Made by a program: the position numbers and the translations under genes. From Bacteroidaceae bacterium (GTDB taxonomy: Bacteria > Bacteroidota > Bacteroidia > Bacteroidales > Bacteroidaceae), in contig JAFZSA010000034.1 in the NCBI GenBank assembly GCA_017619585.1, positions 372,001 to 436,000 on the forward strand: a stretch of DNA of 64,000 nucleotides, read 5' to 3'. This document shows, piece by piece, positions 19,283 to 27,794 of this stretch (positions are counted from its first letter, which is position 1; every line of letters begins with the position of its first letter). The notes beneath the pieces were generated by a model. That model did not search any database. It had not been told where the DNA came from and worked only from the letters and a program-made list of their open reading frames with translations.

Positions 19283-20473
19283 TTATACTAATTTATAATG
19301 ATTTTTCTTCAATGCTTTTCTTATCTCTTCTATCTGCTTCTCATCGCGGGTTTCCACCTTCAGACGCAACTGGCAGGCTGTTACTCTCTCTGCATCATCG
19401 TTACGTTCGTGACGCACACTGATAACGTTACCGCCTAGGCTGGCAACTATCTGGCTTACACCCACCAACTGACCGGGCTTATCATCCAGTTCTACCACAA
19501 ACGTATAGGTTCTGCCGCTCTTGAACAGACCACGATTGATTACACGGTTCAGAATGGTAACGTCTATGTTACCACCACTGACAATACAGATGGTCTTCTT
19601 GCCTGCCACAGGTACCTTATTGAACATAGCTGCTGCCACGCTCACAGCACCCGCACCTTCAGCTACCATCTTCTGCTGTTCTATCAGCGCCAGAATAGCT
19701 GCACAGATCTCATCCTCTGTAACAGTAACCACACCATCCAGATACTTCTGGCAGATGTCGTAGGTCAATGCTCCCGGCTCTTTCACAGCAATACCGTCGG
19801 CAATGGTGCTGACAGAGTTCAGACGCAGTATCTGATGATCCACCAGACTTTGGTACATACTGGGAGCACCGGCAGCCTGCACGCCCCATACCTGAACCTT
19901 GGGATTCAGGCTCTTGATGGCATAAGCTACACCAGAGGCCAAGCCTCCGCCACCGATAGGAACCAGCACAACCTCTACATCGGGCAGTTGCTCCAACAAC
20001 TCCAAACCTATGGTTCCCTGTCCGGCAATCACATTCTCGTCATCAAAGGGATGTACAAAGGTATAACCATGCTCATCCCTCAACTGGATAGCCTTCTGAT
20101 AGGCATCATCATAAACGCCTGGCACCAGACAGATATCGGCACCATATCGACGTGTTGCCTCCACCTTACTGATGGGAGCACCATCAGGCAAGCAGATCAG
20201 ACTCTTTATCTTGTTGAAACTGGCACCAAGGGCCACGCCCTGTGCATGGTTACCGGCAGAGCAGGCAATAACACCACGTGCCTTCTCCTCGTCCGTCAGC
20301 TGTGAAATCTTATAGCAGGCACCACGTACCTTAAAGGAACCCGTTACCTGTAGGTTCTCAGGCTTCAAGTAGATGTCTGCCTCTGGATTCAACCGAGGAG
20401 CCTGAACCAGGTCCGTTCTGCGGATAACCTGACTCAACACATACCTGGCCTTATAGAAATTATCTAAATTCAC
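19283..20473 (-). CDS. ilvA: Threonine ammonia-lyase (threonine dehydratase) IlvA
   Basis: Pyridoxal-phosphate enzyme turning threonine into 2-oxobutanoate, first step to isoleucine. The 396-residue protein has the PLP lysine in GSFKVRGA, the glycine loop VPIGGGGLASG, and a single C-terminal ACT-like domain (FVVELDDKPGQLVGVSQIV, about residues 325-396). The short one-ACT form is typical of the catabolic or Bacteroidetes-type enzyme. ridA follows after 4 nt. Confidence 0.93.
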   Translation of the reverse strand: MNLDNFYKARYVLSQVIRRTDLVQAPRLNPEADIYLKPENLQVTGSFKVRGACYKISQLTDEEKARGVIACSAGNHAQGVALGASFNKIKSLICLPDGAPISKVEATRRYGADICLVPGVYDDAYQKAIQLRDEHGYTFVHPFDDENVIAGQGTIGLELLEQLPDVEVVLVPIGGGGLASGVAYAIKSLNPKVQVWGVQAAGAPSMYQSLVDHQILRLNSVSTIADGIAVKEPGALTYDICQKYLDGVVTVTEDEICAAILALIEQQKMVAEGAGAVSVAAAMFNKVPVAGKKTICIVSGGNIDVTILNRVINRGLFKSGRTYTFVVELDDKPGQLVGVSQIVASLGGNVISVRHERNDDAERVTACQLRLKVETRDEKQIEEIRKALKKNHYKLV

Positions 20474-20513
20474 TTTTGATTATTAACTCTTAATCCTTAA
20501 CTCTTCAACGATT

Positions 20514-20538
20514 CCCCCTAAAGGGGGTTAGGGGGTCC
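20514..20538. repeat. GC-rich dispersed repeat upstream of ilvA
   Basis: CCCCCTAAAGGGGG followed by TTAGGGGGTCC, of the same family as the copy at 9148. It lies in the 76-nt gap between pepD and ilvA, next to TTAACTCTTAATCCTTAACTC, another short simple repeat. Confidence 0.65.
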
Positions 20539-20549
20539 GATTCTTCACT

Positions 20550-22001
20550 TTAAATTGCCTTCAGCAATGCCTTCAGGAACTCCCAGAACTTAGCTACACT
20601 GGGGATGTTGCAACGCTCATCTGGTGTATGAGGGCTACGCAGTGTAGGACCGAAGCTTACCAGATCCATCTTGGGATAAACACCGCCAATGATGCTGCAC
20701 TCCAGACCTGCATGACAAACCTCTACACGAGCATCCTCGTTGAAGATGTCCTTGTAAACCTTCACCATAGTTGCTACGATGGGGCTGTCAAAGTTGGGCT
20801 GCCAAGCACCATACTGACCACCGTATTCCACCTTCATGCCAGCCATAGAGAAGCAGCACTCCTGCATCTCCTGGAGGTACTCCATCATCGTCTCGTTGCT
20901 GGAACGTGCCAGAATCAGGATGCTGGCCTCACCGTTGCCAATGTTGATAATACCCAGGTTGCTACTGGTCTCCACAACAGATGGGATGCTGGGGATATTG
21001 CGCAGCACACCGTTGTGGCAAGCCATGATGGCATCTACCAGATTGTCCTGAATCTCCACAGGTACTTGACCAGCAGGTAGCTCTGCAGCCTCAACGGTCA
21101 GGGAGATACCCTCTTCCACACCACGGTATTCATCCTGGAAGGTCTTCTCACAATACTGAGCCAAATCCTTCAGGTCCTCCAGATTCTCCTTGGGAAGACT
21201 CAACACAACGGTAGCGGTACGAGGGATAGCATTGCGCATGTTACCACCGTTCCAAGTGCAGAGGCGAGCCTCATCATCAGCAATAGCCTGACGAACGAAG
21301 CGTGCCATCAGCTTATTGGCATTAGCTCTACCCTCGTTGATTTCCAGGCCGCTGTGTCCGCCACGCAGGTTCTTCAACACCACCTTAACGGCAATGTCAC
21401 CCTCCTCAGGAGCCACCTCCTTGTACTGCATGGTAGCAGAGATGTTCACACCACCGGCAGAACCGATGACAAACTCACCCATAGTCTCGTTATCAATATT
21501 CAGCAGGATGTCACCCTTCAAGGTATCTGCCTTCAGGTTGTTCACACCATACATAGTGCTCTCCTCATCGGCAGTAATAAGGGCCTCCAGAGGTCCGTGC
21601 ACCAAGTCAGTGCTTTCCATAACAGCCATAATGGCGGCTACGCCCATACCATCGTCAGAACCCAATGTGGTACCTTTGGCCTTTACCCATTCACCGTCTA
21701 TATAGGTCTCAATGGGATCAGTCTCGAAGTTATGAGTGCTCTCATCTGTCTTCTGGGGAACCATATCCATGTGTGCCTGCAAGACAGCCGTCTTGTGTCC
21801 TTCCATACCTGCGGTAGCAGGTTTACGCATCACGATGTTGCCGGCATTGTCCTTGAATGCCTCTATGCCATGCTCCTTTGCCCAATCGAGCAGGAACTGC
21901 TGAATCTTCTCTAAATGTCCGCTTGGACGTGGTACCTGTGTTAGCAGATAAAAGTTCTTCCAGATAATCTGGGGATCCAATTCTTTAATTGAAGTAGCCA
22001 T
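20550..22001 (-). CDS. pepD: Aminoacyl-histidine dipeptidase (M20 family, PepD type)
   Basis: A 483-residue cytosolic zinc dipeptidase that cleaves carnosine-like and other Xaa-His dipeptides. Metal-binding segments of the M20C family are visible: AVLQAHMDMVPQK (about 73-85), TLGSDDGMGVAAIMAV, TADEESTMYGVN, and GVYPKMDLVSFGPTLRSPHTPDE near the C-terminus. Length matches the family. A TAACTTTG box lies 40 nt before the start. Confidence 0.94.
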   Translation of the reverse strand: MATSIKELDPQIIWKNFYLLTQVPRPSGHLEKIQQFLLDWAKEHGIEAFKDNAGNIVMRKPATAGMEGHKTAVLQAHMDMVPQKTDESTHNFETDPIETYIDGEWVKAKGTTLGSDDGMGVAAIMAVMESTDLVHGPLEALITADEESTMYGVNNLKADTLKGDILLNIDNETMGEFVIGSAGGVNISATMQYKEVAPEEGDIAVKVVLKNLRGGHSGLEINEGRANANKLMARFVRQAIADDEARLCTWNGGNMRNAIPRTATVVLSLPKENLEDLKDLAQYCEKTFQDEYRGVEEGISLTVEAAELPAGQVPVEIQDNLVDAIMACHNGVLRNIPSIPSVVETSSNLGIINIGNGEASILILARSSNETMMEYLQEMQECCFSMAGMKVEYGGQYGAWQPNFDSPIVATMVKVYKDIFNEDARVEVCHAGLECSIIGGVYPKMDLVSFGPTLRSPHTPDERCNIPSVAKFWEFLKALLKAI

Positions 22002-22040
22002 AGTTGTATGTTTTTATTGTAATCTTATTCTTATTGTGCA

Positions 22041-22048
22041 CAAAGTTA
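22041..22048 (-). promoter_or_regulatory. -7 box for pepD
   Basis: Reads TAACTTTG on the minus strand, 40 nt upstream of the ATG at 22001. No convincing -33 element was found at 19-21 nt. Confidence 0.45.
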
Positions 22049-22085
22049 GGCATTTTATTCGTAATGCCAGTCATTTTTACATTTT

Positions 22086-22523
22086 TTACATCCTTTTCCT
22101 TTGGAAAAAATCCTTCATCAGCGCAGCACATTCCTCTTCCATTACCCCTGATACCAATTGCGTCTTGGAATGCAGAGCCTGAGGAGCAAAGCGTTGAAAG
22201 CCTCGCTTCTCATCAGTAGCGCCATAAACCACCTTGCCTATCTGCGACCAGCCGAGGGCTCCGGCACACATGATGCAAGGCTCTACTGTTACATACAAAG
22301 TGCAATCGTTCAGGTACTTACCGCCCAAGTATTCCGATGCTGCCGTAATGGCCTGCATCTCGGCATGAGCTGTCACATCCGAGAGACGTTCCGTTAGGTT
22401 GTGGGCACGGGCAATGATGCGGTCACCGCACACAATAACGGCTCCCACGGGTATCTCATCTTCCTCGAAGGCACATTTGGCTTCCTGAAGCGCCTGCTTC
22501 ATATAGAAATTATCGTCTGCCAT
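22086..22523 (-). CDS. tadA: tRNA-specific adenosine deaminase TadA
   Basis: A 145-residue zinc deaminase that converts the wobble adenosine of tRNA-Arg to inosine. Zinc and catalytic motifs are HAEMQA (ligand His, catalytic Glu) and PCIMCAGAL (two Cys ligands). The start at 22523 (MADDNFYMKQALQEA) matches family N-termini. An in-frame ATG 24 nt upstream would place the start inside the -7 promoter element and is rejected. Confidence 0.92.
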   Translation of the reverse strand: MADDNFYMKQALQEAKCAFEEDEIPVGAVIVCGDRIIARAHNLTERLSDVTAHAEMQAITAASEYLGGKYLNDCTLYVTVEPCIMCAGALGWSQIGKVVYGATDEKRGFQRFAPQALHSKTQLVSGVMEEECAALMKDFFQRKRM

Positions 22524-22548
22524 AAAGTTTTTCCTTTGCTTTTGCATG

Positions 22549-22575
22549 CAAAATTACAATTTTTCTTTAATTTTG
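22549..22575. promoter_or_regulatory. Back-to-back -7 boxes for tadA (minus) and yraN (plus)
   Basis: TAATTTTG occurs twice, on the minus strand at 22556-22549 for tadA and on the plus strand at 22568-22575 for yraN. Both fit TAnnTTTG. TTTG at 22541 may be the plus -33 element, although the 23-nt gap is long. Confidence 0.6.
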
Positions 22576-22596
22576 CACCTAACAAAGAGAGTTAAA

Positions 22597-22962
22597 ATGG
22601 CTGCACATAACGAATTTGGCTTAGAAGGCGAGGACAAGGCCGTCAACTACCTTATCAGGGAAGGCTACCTCATTCTGGACCGTAACTGGAAGAGCGGCCA
22701 TAAGGAACTGGATATTGTGGCAGAGAAAGACGGAACGCTGGTAGTGGTTGAGGTCAAGACCCGCAAGAGCGACAAATACGGCAACCCAGAGGATGCTGTC
22801 TCACCCCGTAAGATACGGAATACCGTCCTGGCAGCCGATGCCTACATCCGCTACAACCGCATTGACCTGCCCGTCCGCTTTGACATTATCTCCATCGTTA
22901 GCAATAGCGATGTCATCAATCACATAGAGGATGCTTTTCGCTCCCCCGTTTGGTACAGATAG
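22597..22962 (+). CDS. yraN: YraN/UPF0102 family endonuclease-like protein
   Basis: A 121-residue UPF0102 protein with a Holliday-junction-resolvase-like (PD-D/ExK) fold: GEDKAVNYLIREGYLILDRNW, then KELDIVAEKDGTLVVVEVKTRK, where ELDIV and EVKTR hold the Asp and Glu-x-Lys of the motif. The biological role is not settled. The start at 22597 follows AGAGAGTTAAA and gives the typical family N-terminus; a longer frame from 22546 overlaps the promoter. The stop is 2 nt before the birA start. Confidence 0.9.
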   Translation: MAAHNEFGLEGEDKAVNYLIREGYLILDRNWKSGHKELDIVAEKDGTLVVVEVKTRKSDKYGNPEDAVSPRKIRNTVLAADAYIRYNRIDLPVRFDIISIVSNSDVINHIEDAFRSPVWYR

Positions 22963-22964
22963 CA

Positions 22965-23699
22965 ATGAAGAGAATAGCTTTAGAAGAAACAACCTCCACC
23001 AACGCCTATGCCAAGACGTTGCCTGAGGACGGCAACCACGAGCTTACCCTGGTAACTACTGAGTTCCAGACGGCAGGTCGTGGAGCTGGCACCAACACGT
23101 GGGAGTCTGAGCGTGGCAAGAACCTGCTCTTCAGCCTTGTTGTCTATCCCCAGCGGTTGCAGGCCAACCAGATGTTTGCCCTCTCAGAAGTCACCGCCCT
23201 TGCTATCCGTGATGCCCTCGTTGCTCAATGTTCAATGTTCAATGTTCAATGTTCAATTAAGTGGCCGAATGATGTCTATTACAACGACAAGAAGATTGTG
23301 GGCATGCTCATAGAGAATGACTTGCGAGGGAAGTGGGTTCGCCGCTCCATCATAGGCGTGGGGGTAGACGTCAACCAGACACGCTTCCTCGGCGATGCAC
23401 CCAATCCTGTCTCTCTGGCGCAGATATTAGGTAAGGAGGTAGACCGTGACCAGGTTCTGGAAAGCATTCTGCATCAGTTCAACTATTACTACGGCATGAT
23501 GGAGCGTGAGCAGTTCGCAGAGCTGCACAACCGCTATATGCAGTATCTGTATCGCAAAAACGGCATGCACAGTTATGCTGATACCACAGGCACCTTCCAG
23601 GCACGTATTATAGATGTGGAACCCACAGGCCATCTGGTTCTGGAATGCCAGAATGGAGAGCAAAGACGTTATGATTTTAAGGAAGTGAAATTTATATAG
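22965..23699 (+). CDS. birA: Biotin--[acetyl-CoA-carboxylase] ligase, with a repeat-derived insert
   Basis: A 244-residue BirA/BPL that attaches biotin to acetyl-CoA carboxylase; no N-terminal DNA-binding domain, so not the repressor type. It shows ETTSTNAYA, the biotin/ATP loop GRGAGTNTWESERGKNLLFS (38-57) and KWPNDVYYNDKKIVGMLIE (99-117). Immediately before KWPND sits QCSMFNVQCS (88-97), encoded by about four copies of the 7-bp unit CAATGTT, one of the window's simple repeats. The frame stays open, so the gene appears functional. Start at 22965 rather than 22950 because family proteins begin directly at the first strand. Confidence 0.92.
   Translation: MKRIALEETTSTNAYAKTLPEDGNHELTLVTTEFQTAGRGAGTNTWESERGKNLLFSLVVYPQRLQANQMFALSEVTALAIRDALVAQCSMFNVQCSIKWPNDVYYNDKKIVGMLIENDLRGKWVRRSIIGVGVDVNQTRFLGDAPNPVSLAQILGKEVDRDQVLESILHQFNYYYGMMEREQFAELHNRYMQYLYRKNGMHSYADTTGTFQARIIDVEPTGHLVLECQNGEQRRYDFKEVKFI
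23226..23257 (+). repeat. 7-bp tandem repeat inside birA
   Basis: Four and a half copies of CAATGTT. Read in the gene's frame they give CSMFNVQCS. The same DNA unit is found near 45172-45203, 46829-46890 and 52504-52556. Confidence 0.85.
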
Positions 23700-23701
23700 A
23701 C

Positions 23702-23774
23702 GACCCCTCTCCCCGCTCCCCCGAGGGGGAAAGCTCAATAGCCAATCTCTCCCCTCGGGGAGCCGGAGGGGGTC
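23702..23774. repeat. Inverted pair of GC-rich repeats before pyrH
   Basis: Left arm 23702-23732 (GACCCCTCTCCCCGCTCCCC, then CGAGGGGG) and right arm 23747-23774 (CTCTCCCCTCGGGGAG, then CCGGAGGGGGTC) are inverse copies of one unit, each also with its own hairpin. They fill the birA-pyrH gap and could fold into a long stem in the mRNA. Confidence 0.7.
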
Positions 23775-23792
23775 ATAAATAGTAAATAAAAG

Positions 23793-24500
23793 ATGAGATT
23801 TAAAAGAATTCTATTGAAGTTGTCAGGTGAGAGCCTGATGGGTGAACAAGGCTACGGCATCGACGTAAAGCGCCTCAACGAGTATGCACAGCAGATTAAG
23901 GAAGTTGCAGAAATGGGCGTTCAGATAGGTATTGTAATTGGTGGCGGAAACATCTTCCGCGGACTGACAGGAGCCGGTAAGGGCTTCGACCGTGTGAAGG
24001 GCGACCAGATGGGTATGTGTGCCACCGTCATCAACTCACTGGCGCTGAGCAGCGCCCTTGGTGCCATCGGTCAGAAGAACCGTGTGCTCACAGCTATCCG
24101 TATGGAACCCATTGGCGAGTTCTATAACAAGTGGAAAGCCATCGAGGCAATGGAGCAGGGCGAGGTAGTCATCATGAGTGCCGGCACTGGCAACCCCTAC
24201 TTCACCACCGACACAGGTTCTTCTCTGCGTGGTATAGAGATTGAGGCTGATGTAATGCTGAAGGGTACCCGCGTGGACGGCGTCTATACTGCCGACCCCG
24301 AGAAGGATCCTACCGCCACCAAGTTCCATGACATCACCTACTCAGATGTTATTGCACGCAACCTGAAGGTGATGGACATCACCGCCACAGCCATGTGCAT
24401 GCAGAACAACCTGCCCATCTATGTCTTCAACATGGACATCTTTGGCAACCTGAAGAAGGTAATGGCTGGTGAGGAAATCGGAACCCTCGTTCACAACTGA
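23793..24500 (+). CDS. pyrH: UMP kinase PyrH
   Basis: Hexameric amino-acid-kinase-fold enzyme that phosphorylates UMP to UDP. The 235-residue protein has the ATP-binding KLSGESLMG, the GGGNIFRG loop, GTGNPYFTTDTG and VDGVYTADPEKDP. Length is typical. In many bacteria frr follows directly; here frr is 17.7 kb away, behind accessory DNA. Confidence 0.95.
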   Translation: MRFKRILLKLSGESLMGEQGYGIDVKRLNEYAQQIKEVAEMGVQIGIVIGGGNIFRGLTGAGKGFDRVKGDQMGMCATVINSLALSSALGAIGQKNRVLTAIRMEPIGEFYNKWKAIEAMEQGEVVIMSAGTGNPYFTTDTGSSLRGIEIEADVMLKGTRVDGVYTADPEKDPTATKFHDITYSDVIARNLKVMDITATAMCMQNNLPIYVFNMDIFGNLKKVMAGEEIGTLVHN

Positions 24501-24560
24501 TTAGACAAACAACTCCAGATATTTACACAATATCAATTTTGTCTTATCACAAACACGTAT

Positions 24561-24585
24561 AATGCTCGCATATTTTGCGGGCATT
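24561..24585 (+). terminator. Terminator after pyrH
   Basis: AATGCTCGCA and TGCGGGCATT form a 10-bp stem with one G-U pair and a 5-nt loop, followed by AACAATTTTT. It marks the left edge of the accessory block. Confidence 0.75.
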
Positions 24586-24606
24586 AACAATTTTTCTCTA
24601 TTTTTA

Positions 24607-24637
24607 TTTGTCGGTTCCCCGTTTTTCCATATTTTTG
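24607..24637 (+). promoter_or_regulatory. Promoter of the kinase-like gene
   Basis: TTTG (24607-24610), a 19-nt spacer and TATTTTTG (24630-24637) match the consensus exactly. The first ATG downstream is at 24656, in a different frame from the longer downstream coding region. Confidence 0.75.
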
Positions 24638-24696
24638 CATAAAAGAATTAGGGTTATGACCTATCTGAATCAGTATCATAGAGAAAGCATAGAACG

Positions 24697-25203
24697 ATGC
24701 TTAAAGAAAGTTGCCCAATCGAAGTCTTTGCAACTGAATTGCGAAGAAGAATCCAAGAAGGCTCAGGAGATGCACAAAAGAATCTCCAGACTTTACCCTG
24801 TCTAACACCCAAAGAAGAGGCTTTAATAGCAGAGAAACTTGCTCACGGCAATGTTATATATAAGGTTAACAACCTTATGACTAGCAAGACCTTGCTATCA
24901 CTTTTTGAAAGACTTAATCTTCACAACTCTATTTTCCCCCAGACAAGTTACCAATTAACAGGTTTTACCGGATTTGGCAATGGAAGCATATACCCAATCC
25001 TTCAGCAGGATTTTATTATCTACGAACGTGAAGCTACTCCCATAGAAATAGATATGTACATGTCTGCTATCGGCTTTCAAAAGCTCTCTGCAGCTAAGTT
25101 CTCCAATGGGGTTATTGAGGTATCCGATTTGCATCCTCGCAATGTATTAAAGGACTACGAGGGTGATTTATATGTTATTGATGCAGAATTTAGGTTAGTC
25201 TGA
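24697..25203 (+). CDS. Kinase-like protein of the polyvalent-protein type, possibly frameshifted
   Basis: A 168-residue product ending in a segment like the catalytic half of the Ser/Thr/Tyr-kinase-like domain found in phage and mobile-element polyvalent proteins: VIYKVNNLM, NLHNSIFPQTSYQLTGF, then VSDLHPRNVLKDYEGDLYVID, where DLHPRN and VID stand for the catalytic loop and metal Asp. The N-terminal lobe (glycine loop) is short or missing. A strong promoter leads first to an ATG at 24656 whose frame (MTYLNQYHRESIERCLKK) closes at 24805. Restoring one A in the AAAA near 24776 would join the two frames. I read this as either a frameshifted gene or a short gene starting at 24697. Confidence 0.5.
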   Translation: MLKESCPIEVFATELRRRIQEGSGDAQKNLQTLPCLTPKEEALIAEKLAHGNVIYKVNNLMTSKTLLSLFERLNLHNSIFPQTSYQLTGFTGFGNGSIYPILQQDFIIYEREATPIEIDMYMSAIGFQKLSAAKFSNGVIEVSDLHPRNVLKDYEGDLYVIDAEFRLV

Positions 25204-25326
25204 CCTAAACCCCTATCTTATTCAGCGTGCAAACTATCCGGATTTGACATTCAACTTGATTACGCATAAAAAACAAGTTGATTGTGATCCGTATTCAACT
25301 TAAATATAATTGCAATTAATATTGAT

Positions 25327-26259
25327 TCATATAGTCTCAAGCCCTTGGACTATAAACTCCAGCTTTTCTTTGTTCCTCAGTCCTTCCACATATTCTTTTG
25401 GTATTGCATTAAATCCGAACTTTGCCCCAAGAATAGCACATGCAACAGCAGCATTTGTATCAGCATCTCCGCCCGCATTAACCACAGCCAGTAATCCTTC
25501 TTCAAATGACTTAGCATGCCAGTACGCCCATAATCCAGCTGCCATTGTTTTTAATGTGTAACCCATTGATTTTTCATCTTGCAGTCCCAAATCATCTATG
25601 TCACTATTGTAGGCTAGTTCAATATATTCTTTGATTCTATCATCATACTTACCTCCCCATTCTACGATTTGTTCATACGTAGGAGAAACGCCTTTATAAA
25701 CCAATGCATGTATAATTTCAGAAACAATGACACAAGAGCCCACACATCTTGGATCGTAATGGGTTAACCTACATATGTTAGCGGCACTTTCCTCTACTTC
25801 TTTGGGCAGAAGTCCTACAATAGACGTTCGCATCAGCCCGCCATTGGCAGCCGACCTGCGTCCGCTCATTTCCTATATGAGTTTAGACACCTCAAGGGGC
25901 TTCATCACATAATCACCAGCCATAAGAACCTTGTATGTGTTCTCACCTATTCCCATAGGGATGCCGCAGAACCAGTCCTTGAAGTTCTGGGCTATGCTGG
26001 TAAGGTTTACGTCTTTATCATCAACAATAGCTCTGGCTATGCATAGCATCATATCCGTATCATCAGTCCATGCACCTTTCTCCCATCTACTGCGATGCAT
26101 ATCCTGGAATATCTCATCATAATGATGCAGTCCGTTTGGATAAGCTAACCTCATGAACCCGTCATTCATGAATTCCGTTCCAAGTCCAAGGGCATCACCT
26201 ATGGCTTGCCCATAAATAGTCCCTTTTTGTTTATCTAAGACTGATTGCATATGAATCAT
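25327..26259 (-). pseudogene. ADP-ribosylglycohydrolase family gene with an in-frame TAG
   Basis: Both halves are clearly one ADP-ribosylglycohydrolase (removes ADP-ribose from proteins or small molecules; dinuclear Mg site). The first 128 codons hold IYGQAIGDALGLGTEF and the metal motif WTDDTDM. They end in EVSKLI followed by a TAG at 25875-25873. The same frame then continues E-MSGRRSAANGGLMRTSIVGL and ends with the second metal motif DADTNAAVACAILG. Together they make about 310 residues, a normal length. Family members often have Trp at the stop position, so TGG to TAG is the likely change. It may be dead, or read through. It follows the lipoprotein gene by 5 nt. Confidence 0.85.
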
Positions 26260-26264
26260 ATATT

Positions 26265-26753
26265 TTAATCACTTCCTTTTACCAGATAGAATTGTTGATT
26301 TTTATCTGTGAGATATGAATTTGTGCCGTTGTTGTCGTAGAACAAAACACCATCAAATGATTTACCCCAACCACCAACGGAAGAAAGCTTAATGGCTTTA
26401 CCCTCAACAGTAAAGGTACCCTTACGGAACAAACTAACGATACTGTCCTTCTCATCAACTATATAATACCGGAACTCATAGGTATTGTTCTTATGCAGAA
26501 AGATATTCACCGCATTAGCCTCATGTGGTTTGAACCAATATCCACAGATTACACCGTCATCATATATCTCATCAGAATCCAGTTCTTCAGCCAACTGATC
26601 CTGCACAGGATGCTCCATTTCCACCAATGTATCTTCTTTAATATAATCACAACTCTCTGCAGAATCCCCTTCCCCATTCTTCTTGATCGAAGGACAACAA
26701 ATCAAACATCCAATACAAATTAATGCCAGTATGATTAATGCAAATTTCTTCAT
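26265..26753 (-). CDS. Small predicted lipoprotein of unknown function
   Basis: 162 residues with a lipoprotein-type leader (MKKFALIILALICIGC, then LICC) followed by an acidic linker and a beta-rich segment (YEFRYYIVDEKDSIVSLFRKG, FTVEGKAIKLSSVGGWG) that looks like a small lipocalin-type or copper-resistance-like sandwich. No family is recognised. It overlaps the upstream membrane-protein gene by 4 nt (ATGA type), so the two are translationally coupled. Confidence 0.65.
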   Translation of the reverse strand: MKKFALIILALICIGCLICCPSIKKNGEGDSAESCDYIKEDTLVEMEHPVQDQLAEELDSDEIYDDGVICGYWFKPHEANAVNIFLHKNNTYEFRYYIVDEKDSIVSLFRKGTFTVEGKAIKLSSVGGWGKSFDGVLFYDNNGTNSYLTDKNQQFYLVKGSD

Positions 26754-27745
26754 GATTTTTGAGGATTAAGCTCAATAAAATGACCTGTAGCATCTTGTAA
26801 TACTCCCTGGCTATGGCAAGGTTTCATGGTTGCCTTGTCAATTTGCAAAAAGCATACTTCAAAGTCGTCCTCTTTTGATTGCTGAACAAACGCATCATAA
26901 TCCAACTTATTCCACATACATACAGGAGCATCATGATCGTCAGCATAGACCTCAACAAAAATGCCATACTTTATGCCATTATAAAAAAACAACAGATGAG
27001 GGATCTTTATACCAACATAACCTTTCTGAATTGGTTTGTCAAGAATCCATTGAAATAGGTTCACGTCCAAATGCTCTTTTGCATACTTATCCATGATTAA
27101 CTTAGCTGCATTTATACCTTCAACTAAGGTCTTGTCATGCTCTTTGCTAAATGAAAGACAAGACGGCTTAATACATAGTCCTACAATCAATTTGTTATCA
27201 ATGTTCAATGTAATTTCATATTCGTTAATTTCATCAACTACGGTATAGATAATTCTTCCGTCTCTATCAATAAGAATTTCTGCTGTAACTAAAACATCCT
27301 TTCCAAAGACTGCATATCTTTTATAAAACGAACTTACCCATAACAAAAATTGTTTCTTTGGCACAGTTTCTTCTCCTTTTTCATTCTTACACAAAACCGA
27401 ATCAGCAACAAACCTAGCCAGTCTTTTCGTGTCGTGATATAGCCATGCTTCACAAAAAATTGAATACAAATCAGGTGATGTATTCACTTCTTCTCCATCC
27501 TCTGTTTCTTTAGTTTTCTTTCCTGTAAGGAAACGATAAAGTGCCCTATGAACGGCAAAAATAATGGAACATTCTATAAAGTACACGAACGTACCACCAG
27601 TATTGGCAGAAGCAATGAGAAAACTGCCGAAACCTAACAAGATTACATCAACTAAAAGGGTAATCAGCAAAGCAACATATCGATTGAGTTCCATACGAAT
27701 ATTTTTAAATGATTTTACAATAACAGACAAAGATATGGATTTCAC
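26750..27745 (-). CDS. Membrane-anchored protein of unknown function
   Basis: 331 residues. Two hydrophobic segments lie at about 23-46 and 49-66 (YVALLITLLVDVILLGFGSF, VYFIECSIIFAVHRAL), followed by a soluble domain. The part SIFCEAWLYHDTKRLARFVADS to VSSFYKRYAVF suggests an NTF2-like cone fold, then a second alpha/beta part. No catalytic motif is recognised. Met18 (27694) is an alternative start just before the first membrane segment. It overlaps the lipoprotein gene downstream. Confidence 0.6.
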   Translation of the reverse strand: MKSISLSVIVKSFKNIRMELNRYVALLITLLVDVILLGFGSFLIASANTGGTFVYFIECSIIFAVHRALYRFLTGKKTKETEDGEEVNTSPDLYSIFCEAWLYHDTKRLARFVADSVLCKNEKGEETVPKKQFLLWVSSFYKRYAVFGKDVLVTAEILIDRDGRIIYTVVDEINEYEITLNIDNKLIVGLCIKPSCLSFSKEHDKTLVEGINAAKLIMDKYAKEHLDVNLFQWILDKPIQKGYVGIKIPHLLFFYNGIKYGIFVEVYADDHDAPVCMWNKLDYDAFVQQSKEDDFEVCFLQIDKATMKPCHSQGVLQDATGHFIELNPQKS

Positions 27746-27794
27746 ACAGAATCTACATGCATAAAATCATCACAAGCCTTGTGGAAATAAGATT

